Of a stretch of 47,511 nt of DNA, positions 34,321 through 46,760 are shown piece by piece. Made by a program: the position numbers and the translations under genes. The notes under the pieces are model-generated. The model did no database searches and had not been told where the DNA came from. It saw only the letters and a list, made by a program, of their open reading frames with translations. Position 1 is the first letter of the stretch; each line of letters begins with the position of its first letter. Origin of the DNA: Saccoglossus kowalevskii. Lineage: Eukaryota > Hemichordata > Enteropneusta > Harrimaniidae. The DNA lies in NCBI RefSeq assembly GCF_000003605.2, contig NW_003120924.1, positions 342,201 to 389,711 on the forward strand, read 5' to 3'.

Positions 34321-36268
34321 TCCATTTCGATATACATATTATATAGTACACATCGTTTTATTTGTGTATTCAATTAAATCATTGGCACAAGCGTTTATTT
34401 GAGTTATACGCGTATTTGGCTATTATTGTCCATTCAGTCACATTTCAAATATTTAAATCAAAATTAAAAGTTAAACTAATATGACAGACCAAACTTTACC
34501 TCTGAGCTTATGTATTAGTCACGACTTGTAAAGATCAAACCACAGATCGCCGACTATCCGAGGGGAGAAAAGACGAATAAGCGCATATATACTGATAGAT
34601 AGTAACATTACGCATATTGCTTCGAATGAAGCGAGTCATTGTGACAGCGCTCCAGTTTTCGCTCTCAAGCAGTTAATCGTACAGTCCATTGTTAGTGTGA
34701 CTCACGACAAAGCCCTCACGCTTCATGCTCGCTGTCGTGTTTCATTCGGATATTTTGACATTTCTATCAAGCCATTTAACATTTGTCACATAAGATGATC
34801 CACGTTTTTCATTTATCTTTATTCGATATGACTTGAAGTATCTTGTGTATAATAAAGTGATGGTTTGATTATATTTCATTCACAATTATCGTTTTTTTTA
34901 TTGGGTGTGTATGATGTGTTTGTGGGGGGTCCGGTGGGAATAAATGGCGTACAATTATTTTCCCTTTTTATATTGTATATTATATATCTACTCTATAATC
35001 TGTGGGGGTTCGAAATACTATAATTCCATCTATCTTCATTCAATAACTATGCAAATTACGAGGGGAGTCCAATAATTATGGAAATTTAAAACGGTATTCT
35101 TTTTAGGCCTTGGGCAAATCATGAGGGACCATTCCCACCCCATTGCATAATTTACTAAACACATATTTCCTGTTATATTATTGATCACAAATTACCTAAT
35201 TTGCATATTAATGTAAATAAATTACTTATTTATTAATACTCATGTATTGTTCAATCTACGTAAATTGTTTACCCATTATGTGATGCAACAAATGTTAGTT
35301 CCAAATTTCACGATTTTATATAAAAATGTAAAATTATTCACACTATAACCAACCAAATAGTGTTATATATCAAAATAAAACTGCTTTTATGCCAAATTAT
35401 ATTCTGAAAACAGATTTAAATTGAATTATTGGTCATTGAAATATGTCTATTTATATAAGCACACATCATATGCTTATATGCGACTATGTCATTACAAATA
35501 GCATAATTGTATATAGGATTATGTAAGGAAATTGTGACCCCATGTCTAATGCTTGTTGACAGTTGATAATACCGATATTATTGTGCAGAATAATATGCAG
35601 AACGAGAAAACAAAATGTGTTTTTGTCTGTGATTCTTCACCCTTCAAAATTCAAGATGGCGCCCATGATAACCGTACAGCCTATACAAACATATAACTGC
35701 ACAAGACTTGATATAATATAGATTTAAGTGTAGTTTCAAATAAGTACTATTAAAATCACAGATTTTATATATTTATAAATCAGATTGAATAACAAAATTA
35801 GCACTAATACAATATGATGCTTACAATTAACATTTTGTGTCCTCTCATGGCCCGAACACGTATAAACTTACACTCAGAATTTGCGTCAGTGGAGTGCCCG
35901 GATGTAGCGTTCGATTATGAACATTTTGAAAACGTCACTGACAGCGCCTAGTGGCAAATTCTAAAAATGAAAGCGATCATTTAGCTGACCCCATTTCCTA
36001 ACGTATGTTAAAAAGAGATCTATAATATAAGCTTATTAACAAAATACCGGATTGTATGACATCGTACATCATACAGCGAATAGACTGTCCGAAACGCGGT
36101 ATTCTATTAACAGTTCATATTTGTTTATAATTTTTCTCCTCTCTAGTTTAATACAGATTGTTCAGCATATACTTTGCTGTCTTAGACTAGCAAATATACT
36201 GACCCTGAACACTATATTGAAAAAAAAAAACACAATTCCTATGAAACTATACAAGTGGAAAAATGGAA
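34321..36268. other. Non-coding stretch
   Basis: No gene is supported. 34600-34750 contains loosely inverted blocks (CGAATGAAGCGAG and CGCTGTCGTGTTTCATTCG) that may be an old inverted-repeat element. The frame at 36052-36348 partly overlaps the next element and is not coding. Confidence 0.45.
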
Positions 36269-36558
36269 TTAAAGGGCAATGGTCGTTGAGCCACGCGTGC
36301 GCGAGATATTGGTCATATATGAACAAAGACGACGGCTTTGACTGTTAAATGCTGGGACGTCACCAAGCTTTAAATAGACAATTGTTGCGGTGATTGGAAG
36401 GCAAGGAAAAATTCAACGACGATAATTAGTTCTCGTTGCGCTCAGATCAAAACTCGTACTCGTGATTTCCATTAAAAGAGCGCATTGAATTATGGGGAAA
36501 TCAATGTTTATCAATGTCGCACATGCGCGGCATGATGACCACGTACACCGCCCTCTAA
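36269..36558. mobile_element. TTAA family, long subfamily, full-length copy
   Basis: A 290-bp element begins TTAAAGGGCAATGGTCGTTG and ends CGCCCTCTAA, with TTAA at the left edge and a degenerate CTAA at the right (36555-36558). GCGTGCGCGA near the left end and CGCACATGCGC near the right are partly inverted copies. The body matches 1636-1891 (GGGACGTCACCAAGCTTTAA, GTGATTGGAAGG, GCGCATTGAATTATG). This copy shows that the long subfamily has both terminal repeats and that the 1.6-kb copy lost its left one. Confidence 0.75.
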
Positions 36559-37334
36559 CGTCAAGACGTCATACTCGACATGTCCAGTTTTTAAGTGCCT
36601 TATGGTGGAACGCTACACAAAAACATAAATTGTTGTAATTGCTTGATGCTGATGCCGATGAAGACAACTGAAATCAAATCGTATAATATTCCTCGATTTC
36701 GTATTTTTGCGAGTAGTAATTTATTCACAGCAAATGACAAAAAATGATGTTTACATGCACAAAATATCAGTTATTAATGTTTTTATCATACAGACCGTTA
36801 AATGTTAAAAATTTTCATCATTTTTGAATCTATAGCAAATTAGTAGTATGGTTCTCTCGATTTTCGTGTCCGACGTCGGTCTGCTAAGGGTAAGCTCGAT
36901 CCATTTCTTATGTTTAGACGAAACAGGCGTGGGGCGAACATGTATCAACTGAAATTACGGTCACAATGATAGGGGATATGGTGGTCCAAGACGATATTAT
37001 TGGACTGGAATTTGTAGGGTTTTTTTTTTCATAATTTTGAACTGGTTTACATTTGACATTTAACCTGTTCTGAAATTCAACCTTTGCAACTTTAAAGTTT
37101 CTCCACGACAGCAAGTGAATTACCCTGTTTTACAATCGTGTTGGTACTAATATATATTCAATACGTTAATTAATTTTAATAAATCACTTCACATTGAGTT
37201 TGGATTGGTGGAGATATAGAAATGCACAACATTGTTCTCGCATCCATATTTTGAACGGTATATTCGCTTGTTGAAAAACAACCTTTTCAATTGCGAGGCA
37301 ATTTTGTGAGTTACAGTATTTCTGTCTTAATATC
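36559..37334. other. Non-coding stretch
   Basis: Nothing recognisable. A T9 run near 37020 sits inside a random minus-strand frame. Confidence 0.5.
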
Positions 37335-37625
37335 ATGGATGCCAGAACGTTTATACTCATTTGTGTTACAAAATGTATAAACTTCCTTATGTTGTTGTTA
37401 GAGCAAATAAGTACACCGCAGCACATTGGGCATTTAATTCAGCATGTGACACAACAACATCTGAATCAAGGCGATCATTTATTTATACGATACTCAGATG
37501 CAGACTACCCCGGGATTGATGTTATCTTTACTGCCGCTTCTCGAGTTAGAATATATAACGATGTGTTCAAAACTGAGTACACAATATTTAAGTTCGATCA
37601 CTTGAATTTAATTGCAGTAAATTGA
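37335..37625 (+). CDS. Open frame over a duplicated segment, weakly C1q-like (unproven)
   Basis: A 96-codon frame opens with ATG. Residues 5-25 are hydrophobic (FILICVTKCINFLMLLL), then comes HVTQQHLNQGDHLFIRYSD, followed by YPGIDVIFTAASRV, and it ends at a TGA directly after FDHLNLIAVN. The second half (37430-37627) is duplicated at 39191-39413 in broken form. The H-L-N-Q-G-D-H-L-F-I-R pattern recalls the late strands of the C1q domain, which is abundant in molluscs, but the rest of that domain cannot be aligned in this frame. The base composition is only mildly different from the flanks. It may be an exon, a gene fragment, or part of an unknown repeat. Confidence 0.2.
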   Translation: MDARTFILICVTKCINFLMLLLEQISTPQHIGHLIQHVTQQHLNQGDHLFIRYSDADYPGIDVIFTAASRVRIYNDVFKTEYTIFKFDHLNLIAVN

Positions 37626-37627
37626 AA

Positions 37628-39190
37628 TTTTAATATTATGTTTGAATTAATGTGATTGAAGGTATGTTTTAACAATTCTTGATTCATCCAAATACATCTC
37701 ATGAATGAATGATGAAAAAGAAAACAAAAGTCACCTGAGAGGGCATCATTCACTGACCATCTTTTCAAGTCTAACCTAGAAGAAATGCCAAAACACGCAA
37801 ATGATATCACTATCCAAAGTAATTGAATTAAAAATGTTTGAGTCCAAGAACACATTGAAATCATTCTAATGACTGACAAATAAACCACAAGGGAAAACAA
37901 AACAAGTACTCTCTGTAGCACATAATCACATCCGTGAGCGAAGAATGTATTAGAGGGGCAAGGGGGGATAGCTGGTACAGGTTACAGGAAATAAAAAAAG
38001 GCATTTTACGCTTTTACAGGAAATAAAATAAAAGATACAGATAAAGCAAATTTATAATTGCATTTTACATAATTTGTGTTTAAGAAACCAAATTGGAAAT
38101 TTGGTACGAATTACGACATTTAATGCGGAAAATGTGTACAAAAAAACAAGATTGTTGTACAAGTTACGAGCGAATAAAATAGATGATTACATTTTACACC
38201 TTGCCCATGTCTACGAATTTATGTTTTTTATTTATTTAAATTACATTATTACGAAAATAAAAACAATTGATTACAGCTTATGAAAATACCACTTGCCGAC
38301 CTTCATATTAGCCTCGTAGTAAGATAGAAATGATGTCATGTGTTTCGAAATAAAGTGAGCACATCCTAGTCCATGCATGGGACCCATCGTATATCTTCCT
38401 GAGTCCTGATAATCAAGTGGTTTCGTTTTGTAACAGAAAATATGCATAATGACACTCATATGAATGACACACACAGACATCTATGTAAATCTATAATTCA
38501 AGGTGCATAATGTGAACGTATTTTCACCGAGGTATTGATATCATTAACTCCCAGTAACGTTTCATACTGATATTGTTCGGATTTGTGTACACAAGTAAAA
38601 TAAAATGAAAACTTTCTAAATATGTTTTTTTAGAGGTTGTGATAACTATTCAAGTCATAAATTGAGTAACAATAACTCAAATAATACTACTTGATACTAC
38701 CACACAATACCGATCAGAGTTTTAATCTAGTTTGTGTCATAGACAATAGTTTCATTCAATTAAACAGATTGTGTTCTTTCGGCTCTCCACATGTGTTCTC
38801 GTGGCGCAGAATCACAAATTTGGGTAGAGTCAGCCTTGCATATACTTTGCCTGGGAATTTCTATCCACTTCCGTCACAATACTATATTAACAGGTGGTCT
38901 TTTACCCTGTCAACGAAAAATCAACATTGAATATTTAATATGTGAGTGCCGATATTTCCTGTTAAATATATGGCACATAAATAGGAAAATATTGCCCTAC
39001 GAATTGTATATCTGGTCGCGGTAACCCTAGATCCGCAGAAAAAATAGTCTTGCAAATAAATAATAACATGCACATACACACAAACAAACAAGCAATATAG
39101 TTAGACAGTAGGTGTGTTGTTGTGCGACATGCACATTAGATCACCCATTTGCCAAATATATAAAAACGTCTTCAACAAAATACGATTTCA
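37628..39190. other. Non-coding stretch between duplicated segments
   Basis: No gene is supported. A minus frame of 107 codons (37598-37921) has a hydrophobic start but no family resemblance. Two overlapping plus frames at 38691-39024 also lack coding character. Confidence 0.45.
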
Positions 39191-39413
39191 GCATTTTACT
39201 CGGCATGTGTTACACCAACATGTGAATCAAGGCGATTATTTATTAACAAGCTAACGAAAAGTGGACTAACCAGGGAATCGAGGTCTTTACTGTTATTACT
39301 CGAGTTAGGATACTGTTACAGGAATAGCCTATTTTCAATGTATAACGCTGCGATCAGAACTGAATATGTGACATTTATGTTTTATCAATTGCATTTAATT
39401 GCATTAAATTGAA
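39191..39413 (+). pseudogene. Broken second copy of the 37430-37627 segment
   Basis: Alignable over its full length with 37430-37627. Shared blocks: CATGTG, CAACAT.TGAATCAAGGCGAT, TATTTAT, TCTTTACTG, ACTCGAGTTAG, TATAACG, A(A/G)AACTGA.TA, TTTAATTGCA.TAAATTGAAA. It carries in-frame stops and an insertion of about 28 bp after GTTAGGATA, so the frame open in the first copy is lost here. Both copies lie in the same orientation about 1.76 kb apart. Confidence 0.5.
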
Positions 39414-40796
39414 ACTAAATGAAATGAATTGAATGAAATTGAAACTAACATGACTTACATCACATATATAGAATGAGATAACCGAAGGTGTGACATAAAC
39501 GACTAATTTAAGGCTTTTACGAGTATTGAGCATGAATTTTGTAAATAGTTGCACATGGACTCTAGTTGAATGGATCAATCTCAGTACTGTCGAAATTAAA
39601 GACTGAAAATATAATGCACACAAATATATTTTTTTAGATATTGTAGTTTTTATCAAAGAGTACAAATAACTCGTACAAGTTATTACTTTTTACTGCGGAT
39701 AGTTCTATATGAAATATTACGCGCGACGTTCGTCCTTGAGAGTCGAGTGAATGAGATCTTTACACACCACAGATTGACAACTGTTTCTGTAAAGCACCAA
39801 CTTCTTTTCATTATTGGAAAGTAATTTCCTCTCAAAATTGTCTCTTGACAATGTTATTCCATGTTAAATATGATTGGTGCATCTATAGACTTTGTGCGTC
39901 ATACTTAAAAGTGACTTGATTGCAAAACATCGTGTCTGTCATTTCTGATAACCACCTTTCCCGTACTATTGTACCAGGCCGAGTGGTGATTTAAGTGTCC
40001 TAAGTCCAAAGGTACCATAATGAATTAGATCTGAGAGAATTATTTAATTATTTGTTCAATCATGTATATTATTCATCCTCATTTTAATCATATTAATCTG
40101 TATTTTACACCAACACCGTTTGGTAAATGATACAATTATCTTTATGTTCAATCGCTCTGCCATAGTTCGTCTAGATTACACCACTTTAGCGCTATCTACA
40201 TGAATGAACATTGGACTCATTTCTTTACATAAATTGTTTCCTTCTCTAACCTAAAAGATAAGCACTTTCGTTTTAGAATTCGTTGAAGGGGACATATTAG
40301 ACCTGCAATCATCTTACCATACTTTGCACACATTTAGAGAAGACATAGCATGCACTATCGTAATCATTTCTTAAGAAAAAACCGTTGCATTGAGCTAAGA
40401 TTATGTCTGATTATACACACAAGTACTAGTGAAATCTACAAAGTCGGGAAATCCAAACGTTTGCTTGCGGCAAGCATAATCCGTGTATAGTAACGCGTGT
40501 TAAGGATTAATTCCGAAATTGTACTGAAATCCTAGCGATTAGCAAAATGGATTTGAGAGTAAACCGATTAATCAAGGATTAATCGATAGTACTGAAACAC
40601 GCGATAAGCTGACATTTTTGTTGATATTAATATATAATGCTAAGTTACTCTATTTGAGAGTGACTCTCTAGATAGTGCTCATTTTGGCCATCGATATAAA
40701 ACATTCTTATTATGTTTTATTGATGCATACACTTTGTTTAACCAGAAAATAAATACACGTTTGATTTGTCATTTACCTTTTATTTGTTTTCATAGA
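39414..40796. other. Non-coding stretch
   Basis: No gene is supported. Inverted CGCGTGTT (about 40495-40502) and AACACGCG (about 40598-40605), with GGATTAAT repeated in both orientations between them, hint at a small degraded inverted-repeat element. Confidence 0.45.
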
Positions 40797-40943
40797 TGCG
40801 GAGGAGCGTTACTAAACACAACACAAGGATACCATACGCTGGCCGGTGTCGTTAGCCTTTATTATGTGGTATTAGATTCAAGTTATACGTGTAGAGAGCA
40901 GATTCAAACGTTCATATGCCCATCTCTACTAGTACGAGTCTGA
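40797..40943 (+). CDS. Possible terminal exon, unknown protein
   Basis: A pyrimidine-rich tract ends in TTTGTTTTCATAG, a fair 3' splice site. One frame after it stays open for about 48 codons to a TGA at 40941-40943. It reads CGGALLNTTQGYHTLAGVV, then SLYYVVLDSSYTCREQ and ends ICPSLLVRV. Three Cys residues and a higher GC content than the flanks favour an exon. CGGALL recalls the start of trypsin-like domains, but the expected His-containing motif is absent, so I do not assign that family. The phase does not fit directly onto the 33657 exon candidate. Confidence 0.2.
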   Translation, partial: CGGALLNTTQGYHTLAGVVSLYYVVLDSSYTCREQIQTFICPSLLVRV

Positions 40944-43900
40944 AACACTAACATTAGCTCAATGCTCGTCACACCAGGTTCACGGGGAAGTCATTTTCAG
41001 GACGATGAACTTTCGAATATTAGCACACCACTTTTCCATTACAAGCTTCATTTTTGGGGTTAGGTACTGCAATGCCAGACAAATACAGCTCGTCGTCAAA
41101 GTTCTACTCACAAATAATTGTGAGCAGTATAAAAATAATAATATTGACGTCACTTTCGTACTCAGTATTGGAAAGAACAAAAAAACGTGACTGAAGATAG
41201 CTACTTAGTATTCAAATTTACATAGTGGAGTGAGACGAACGAGTATAGAAGTTTAACAACGAATAGTGTAGACTCTGTGGGGGGCACTCTAGTGGTGTCG
41301 GCATGTTATCATTGAACAATTTCTGGTAGAATGATGGCTATAAAGATTCGAGGGAATCCACTTGTAATATTGTGACATAGATTGCAAGAAGTTTTTCAAG
41401 AAAATAATAATGAAAAACAGTCATCAATCATCACTTCTGGTGAAACAGCAACATACCTAGACGATAACCATATCTAGAGTAAATGAATGAATTTTTTTTT
41501 TAAATACTGCTTCCTTGCCATGGACGCAAGTTCGAATTAATTGTCACTTGTTTATATAGTAGATTCACCCAGGTGTTTGTCGCTGGTTGTTGATGTACAC
41601 TATTTTTTTTACTAATATCGTAAATAATTGCTTTATATGTATGAGATTTGTTGTGACGTCAGCGATTATGCTAAATGATGACAAGGGGTTGTAAAAGCCA
41701 GTAGATATCATTATATTTGAAGACAATATATGTGACAGAAAATTACATAAACATCGGAAACAGAAAACTGTATATACGATTCCATAGTTGAATGAAGAAA
41801 TTGCAACAAAAAAACGCAATTTCTACATACTACTGAATATAGTGGGAAAAAGATACTTCTAAATATAAGGTTTTAGATGGACATTGCTGTGAGTTTAACA
41901 CGTATCAATATGATACAACGACCGAGACATGGTAACATTATCACGGACAGCGAAGAAATTTTATATAGGTAGGAAGAATACGTGACAAAACAAAACTGTG
42001 AAAAGAAATTACAAAAACTTGAAGCAGATAGTTGATAATTTATATATGGACTTAATCTATATTAAGATAAAACGATTACAATTAAATCATTAAGAAATGA
42101 ATAGTGATGTTTGCAAGCTAACAATTTAAGATACCATATACTGAGAATTAGAATACAAGAAACAATGCTATGGTTGTTTATGTTAGAACATATATCAGGC
42201 TACGAAAGAAAAAGTGAATGCTATACAATATATTTTAAGAAGAAATGGAATATTTTGGGTAGATATCGTGCGAAAATAATAATGAAGACTATCGTTATGC
42301 GTCATTGATTTTAAAATCACTCGAATAATCACAATCATCGTTGAGGTGGAAAGATCGCCAGCAGACAAAGATTGATCATAAATTAAGTTGTAGCAAATAA
42401 TAGTCAATAATTTAGATTAGACAATGTATGAAACAAACAAAAAATTATTACGTTAAACTAAATCAAACGTGAAACGCGTGTTTGTGGGATTTAAAGACAA
42501 CTAAAAAAACAATACAGCTAAATACCAACATAACAACAACATATATACCTAATTTTAATTTGGTGGGAATTGACATTTTGTTTTCTAAATTTAAGAAAAG
42601 TTTTCTTGCAGTAGATCACGGGTCCGAAATATAGATGAACTTGAGAGTGGCATATGTTTTCCGGTATACATGGTGAAAAGCAAAACGGAATAGAATGATT
42701 GCAAAATACAACGTAGGGAACAGATGAGCAGACATGGAAGTTACACATTAACATGAAGGTGACAATAATCCTTTCGACTCCAGTGGCTTCCAGAGTGATT
42801 ATGCCACACGATTCATTGCATATTTAGCTCACAACACACTTAATGGTGATTGATTTGCTGGGTTCCACTTTTTCAAAACATTGCAGATCCATAAGTTATC
42901 GGCTTAGTTCTATCCGACTCTGTTTCCAATGTTATTAAGTAAATCATCATGTTATGACCATTACAAAATATATTACTATCCAGACTCAAGATAATATATA
43001 CTCTAATATATACTCTACTCTATAACAGAAACCCTACGAATGTGTGAAAATGAGTACTAAGGCGATTTTATTATGCATTATAATGGTTGTTGGGCATGTG
43101 AAATTAACAATTCTTTAGGAGACTTTTTAAGACTTTTTGTGAATATTGTAGAATTTAAATAATCTAGTAAATACAAGAATATGAGAGCTCACGTGACACA
43201 TACACAAATAACGACAAAGCAATTGATAGGACGTTGTTCGAGTACACGTTTTCATACCATAATTTGCATATTTACCTATAAGCAGTTTAAATGGTGTAAA
43301 ATTGTGTATGTTACACTAAGGATGTAGAAGTTGGTACATTGGTAGAACAACACTTGCTGATAATTGTAAAAGGTGGAACCAATCACAACATCTTGTGATG
43401 TCATAATGACGTCATGTATTATAATATTATAAAATTGACATTATAAGCTTACTATTACAGTTCTTTAAATAGCGGAAGAAATGGTCGTGTGAAAACCTAC
43501 GTAGCCCTTAATCTTAATGTGCGTACTAATGCGATTTGATTGGTTTACCTCAGGGGATAACAATTAGCAGATTCAGAATAAATACCATATCTAAAAAAAA
43601 TACAACCTAATTGCTCAAACGTTGTTGTCATGTACTTGTTTATTTGTATAGTTTGTATTCAGTCGCAACTGTGAATCGTTAAACAGAAAACTAATTTAAA
43701 CACAATTAGAAGGTGGAATGTACAACAATCAATTTTGGAAACTTACTAGGTTGAACATTGTTGATTATTTAACAATAAGTGGTTTAATGTTAAATTGCAA
43801 GATATCGTTTTGTTAATAAACAAAATTCAAGTCTAATAATCACTGAAAGTGAATAATCATGATTATCCAAGCATTTAAAATAACATATATTTTAAGATAT

Positions 43901-44084
43901 GGTAAAATAATTGATCTAGGTCTAGAAATACGTTAATGCAAAAATACTACCAACAATTTGCTAATATTCATCCCTATACTCTTCATCTTCTTCATCTTAG
44001 TGTCAATATGTAAATTTTCACAATTATTTTGATATGTTGTCTTCAGAAAAGCAAGAGGCGCAATAACATATATGCCATGGCATT
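40944..44084. other. Non-coding stretch
   Basis: No gene is supported. CRE octamers occur at 41155-41162, 41654-41661 and 43407-43414. ACCACTAGAGTGCC on the minus strand (about 41282-41295) is one base from a CTCF-like core. Short overlapping frames at 40980-41190, 42111-42407 and 42518-42754 look random. Confidence 0.5.
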
Positions 44085-44180
44085 GTAATGTAATGTTATT
44101 CTCACGTTTCCAGGATGAGATGTTTACCGATGTGACTAGCTACCCTCTGGTATGCAGTTATCGACGTGCGAACTTGAAGG
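44085..44180 (+). pseudogene. Fragment of nuclease-like mobile-element gene, plus strand
   Basis: TTTCCAG near 44108, ATGTTTACCGATGTGAC and AGCTACCCT together look like a decayed version of the L-P-V-H-A-L-T-G-C-D...S-Y-P segment. In the family described at 44376-44624, that segment follows directly after the LLPV where the minus-strand fragment stops. One base is missing in the Gly codon and one or two codons are missing after C-D, so the frame is broken. A rival reading, in which AG|GATGAG is a splice acceptor leading into DEMFTDVTSYPLV, is listed among the rejected items. Confidence 0.3.
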
Positions 44181-44375
44181 TATGCATGTTTGACACGTTG
44201 ATGCATTTTTCAATAGTACATCTCTGGAGGTTTAGAGATTACGCTATCTTCCCGTTACATAGATAATGTAGGCAATCTTTTCCTGCTTTCAACCATGCTG
44301 TTATATTGTAGGGTCGGCAAACAAGCTGAGATTGTGATCGTTCTGTAAGAAGCAAATTTACTGCAGAAAAGTTAA

Positions 44376-44624
44376 TTACACCTTCACTGGAAGTAGCTTA
44401 AAACATTTATCACCTAGCCCCAAGGCTGTATTATTGATATAAATTACCTGACCATTATATTTTTATGGAGACTTGTACTGTTGGCTTAAATAACCTGAAC
44501 AAAGATCCAAAACATCGAATATATCTGTTCCATCAGCTAAAATGCGAATATGTTTCTTATCTGGTATCGCTTTTAACAGATAACTAATAATGGTTTTATT
44601 ATCTTCTTCATGACGAAATTCAGG
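44376..44624 (-). pseudogene. Fragment of FEN/PIN-nuclease-like mobile-element protein
   Basis: One minus frame reads HEEDNKTIISYLLKAI, HIRILADGTDIFDVLDL, an in-frame TAA at 44463-44465, then YNGQVIYINNTALGLGDKC and LLPV, ending at a TAA at 44376-44378 in the original numbering. From memory, uncharacterised proteins repeated in mollusc and cnidarian genomes carry HEEADT, then a DDTD(V/I) strand, then N-G-x-V-x-D-I-N-A-T, then H-A-L-T-G-C-D. Their acidic motifs resemble those of FEN-1/PIN-fold nucleases. Here the key acidic residues are damaged (EEADT became EEDNK, DDTD became DGTD), so the protein is inactive. Only about 80 codons of a much longer protein are present. Confidence 0.55.
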
Positions 44625-44797
44625 CTATATAGACATGGTCAGCTTTACATAAAATATCCATTACAGCGGGCGCAAGGTATTTACATACACCTAACACCGC
44701 ACCTGGTAGGCAATTACCCAGGGACTTTGCAACATCCTCAGACACTTCCCTAGACAATTCAGTGACCGTTGTAGGCGCAATAAAGTCACATACCCGT
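44620..44797 (-). CDS. Minus-strand exon-like open frame, unknown
   Basis: After a possible 3' splice site (GTCACGCAG on the minus strand, ending at 44798), 58 codons stay open before TGA at 44620-44622. The frame contains VCDFIAPTTVTELSREV, SEDVAKSLGNCLPGAV, LGVCKYLAPAVMDIL and CKADHVYIA. Codons favour a purine first base, as real coding sequence often does, and GC is higher than in the flanks. The N-C-L-P...C...P...I-L-C spacing faintly recalls a saposin-B domain. It stops exactly where the nuclease-like fragment begins in another frame, so it could equally be the upstream, frameshifted part of that element. Confidence 0.25.
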
Positions 44798-46479
44798 CTG
44801 CGTGACAGTTAATCAAAACAACGGACCAGGGTTTCAGATGGGTTCAACTATTACAACATGTTAGCGTCTAGTCAAACATTTATCAAATAAACATGTTTTA
44901 TTCATTGTTGATATTCATTATTTCATGCATACATATGCTCGTTCATATAATAAATTCTATTTTGAAAGTATAATAATAAACCTCGTTGATACAAAAGTTA
45001 TTTAAAAACGCCCCTAATATATAATATAATGAAATTTTTCGAATATTTATTTTTATTTTGTTCAATGAGTGACCCTACAATATTAGATTTATTAAACAAG
45101 TTTAGACATTTTTATTTGAAAATGAATACACATTACTGCACGATTTTGGGTCACAAAATTGATTTTCTGTTTATGCCGTGTGTCCATTTCGCAGCTTCTA
45201 AAGGTTACGTAATAATTTAGACAGTAATCGTAATTTGTGAGCATGTGTTCAAAACCATAGAGCGTTCTGGCTCATTTGCATAACTGCCAATTACTGTTAA
45301 TTATCTTATCACCTTTGTTCTTTGTCAATCATGGAATTTCCTGGTTTGATGCCGTTCAGCCAATCAGTTTTTACTTTGCATTCGGCAAGTAACGCCACTT
45401 CTTTTCTTAGATTGTCTTGTTCCCCCATTCAATAGCAGTTTGCTATTAATTTAGTCAAATTTTGTTTTGTTTCCTGCTCGAGACTTTTTTCTTTCATAAC
45501 TCCTAGAAGAGGAAACAGCTACTTTATACATCGCCCTGTGCGTTCGTCCAGTAACTCGTTCAGTAAGCATAACTCGGTGTCAATTAGCGACGGAAAAAAA
45601 GGAAAATCACTCCAAGTTCCATTTAATCTCGATCAAGTGTGGACAGTTTAAATAATATTTCTACTTCCGAAAATGAAGCAATCAACAATATCGCTGAAAT
45701 CCCGTTCTGTCAATTCTTAAAATTATTTATTCATGTAGATTCTGTTTTCCTACTAGGAAGTAGCACGTTCAAGCAGTGATCGACAGTGAAGTTTGTGTAT
45801 CGAAGTATGATAGATTAATTATTCACTTGGGGAATATGTTCACGTGGAAGTCAATCTTTTTTTACCTACCTTAAATAAATAATGTTTTTGAAACGGAATT
45901 TTAAAAATTTATATTTACTTGCCGGTTCGTACTGAATTGCACAAATTCTGCACATGCACGCTATAATTCGTTGGGTTATGGCCGATTCATTGATGATATT
46001 CACGTTTAGTGTGTGGACGTCCACTGTTAAAATGTTGATGAAAAACACAAAGATAAACACACATTTCTTCTATAGAGGGATGTGGTCCACGAAAATTAGA
46101 CAAATCTGCACTTTGGCAACTTATAGAATTTGTTGAGAGGAAAATTTCTATTTTTTAATTGCGATGTGTTTATTTCTCCACTACACATTCTCTCATCAGA
46201 TTACGTCTACAACTCCAGCTTTTTTTATTATTATCCGTTTATCGTTGAAGCAGCTACAACCGGTGAATTTGTCTATCTTCCCGACCACTTCATTCAAGCA
46301 CCCGGTAGATGGTCTAGTAATTGTTCACCTATTTACACGCATTCGAAACATTGACAGTCTTGTAAATTATTTCGTATATGCACTCATTCAAACACCTGAA
46401 TGACTTTTGAGGCATGTTTTTTATTCATTGACAAATGTGTTAACTCTTCACTATTTGACTTTTCATGGCGTATGTAGTC
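44798..46479. other. Non-coding stretch with a possible promoter cluster
   Basis: No gene is supported. ATTTGCAT at about 45274 and GCCAATCA at about 45358 lie within 100 bp. Overlapping frames at 45954-46403 in three registers are mutually exclusive and none matches a family. Confidence 0.4.
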
Positions 46480-46760
46480 CATGTTTGCAAGTGAACGTGC
46501 TACAGTCAACTGCAGCGCATCCCCCCTTCCAATCAATCGCTGGTCATCATGCGAGTGTTACAACTGGACCTCAGTTCATTCCAATCATTCACTTGAAGCT
46601 GCCTGTCACCCACAACCCAACTCCACATGAGTCACCTGGGCCGAGTGTTCCTTTCTATATAATACTTACTTTCATGGCGATCGCTTCAGTCACTTTGCTG
46701 CTTTTCACTCGAGATAAGTGTCCTTGGTACCCACTGATCGAAGTTGCCTCCTGTCCAGCT
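46480..46760. other. GC-richer island with open frames on both strands
   Basis: This block is clearly less AT-rich than everything around it. The plus frame 46407-46973 stays open through it, with a membrane-like VPFYIILTFMAIASVTLLLF. On the minus strand a frame ending SRVKSSKVTEAIAMK runs into a strong donor, AAA|GTAAGT (exon edge at 46670). I cannot decide between a real exon on either strand and a transposon fragment. No second copy lies in the window. Confidence 0.3.

Noticed and set aside
40797-40943. Trypsin-like exon based on CGGALL
   Set aside because: The catalytic His motif and family spacing are absent; kept only as an unassigned exon candidate.
44112-44180. Splice acceptor followed by DEMFTD, resembling exon 2 of TCTP
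   Set aside because: The match is six residues only, the following residues do not fit TCTP, and the segment is better explained as the C-D...S-Y-P block of the nuclease-like element.
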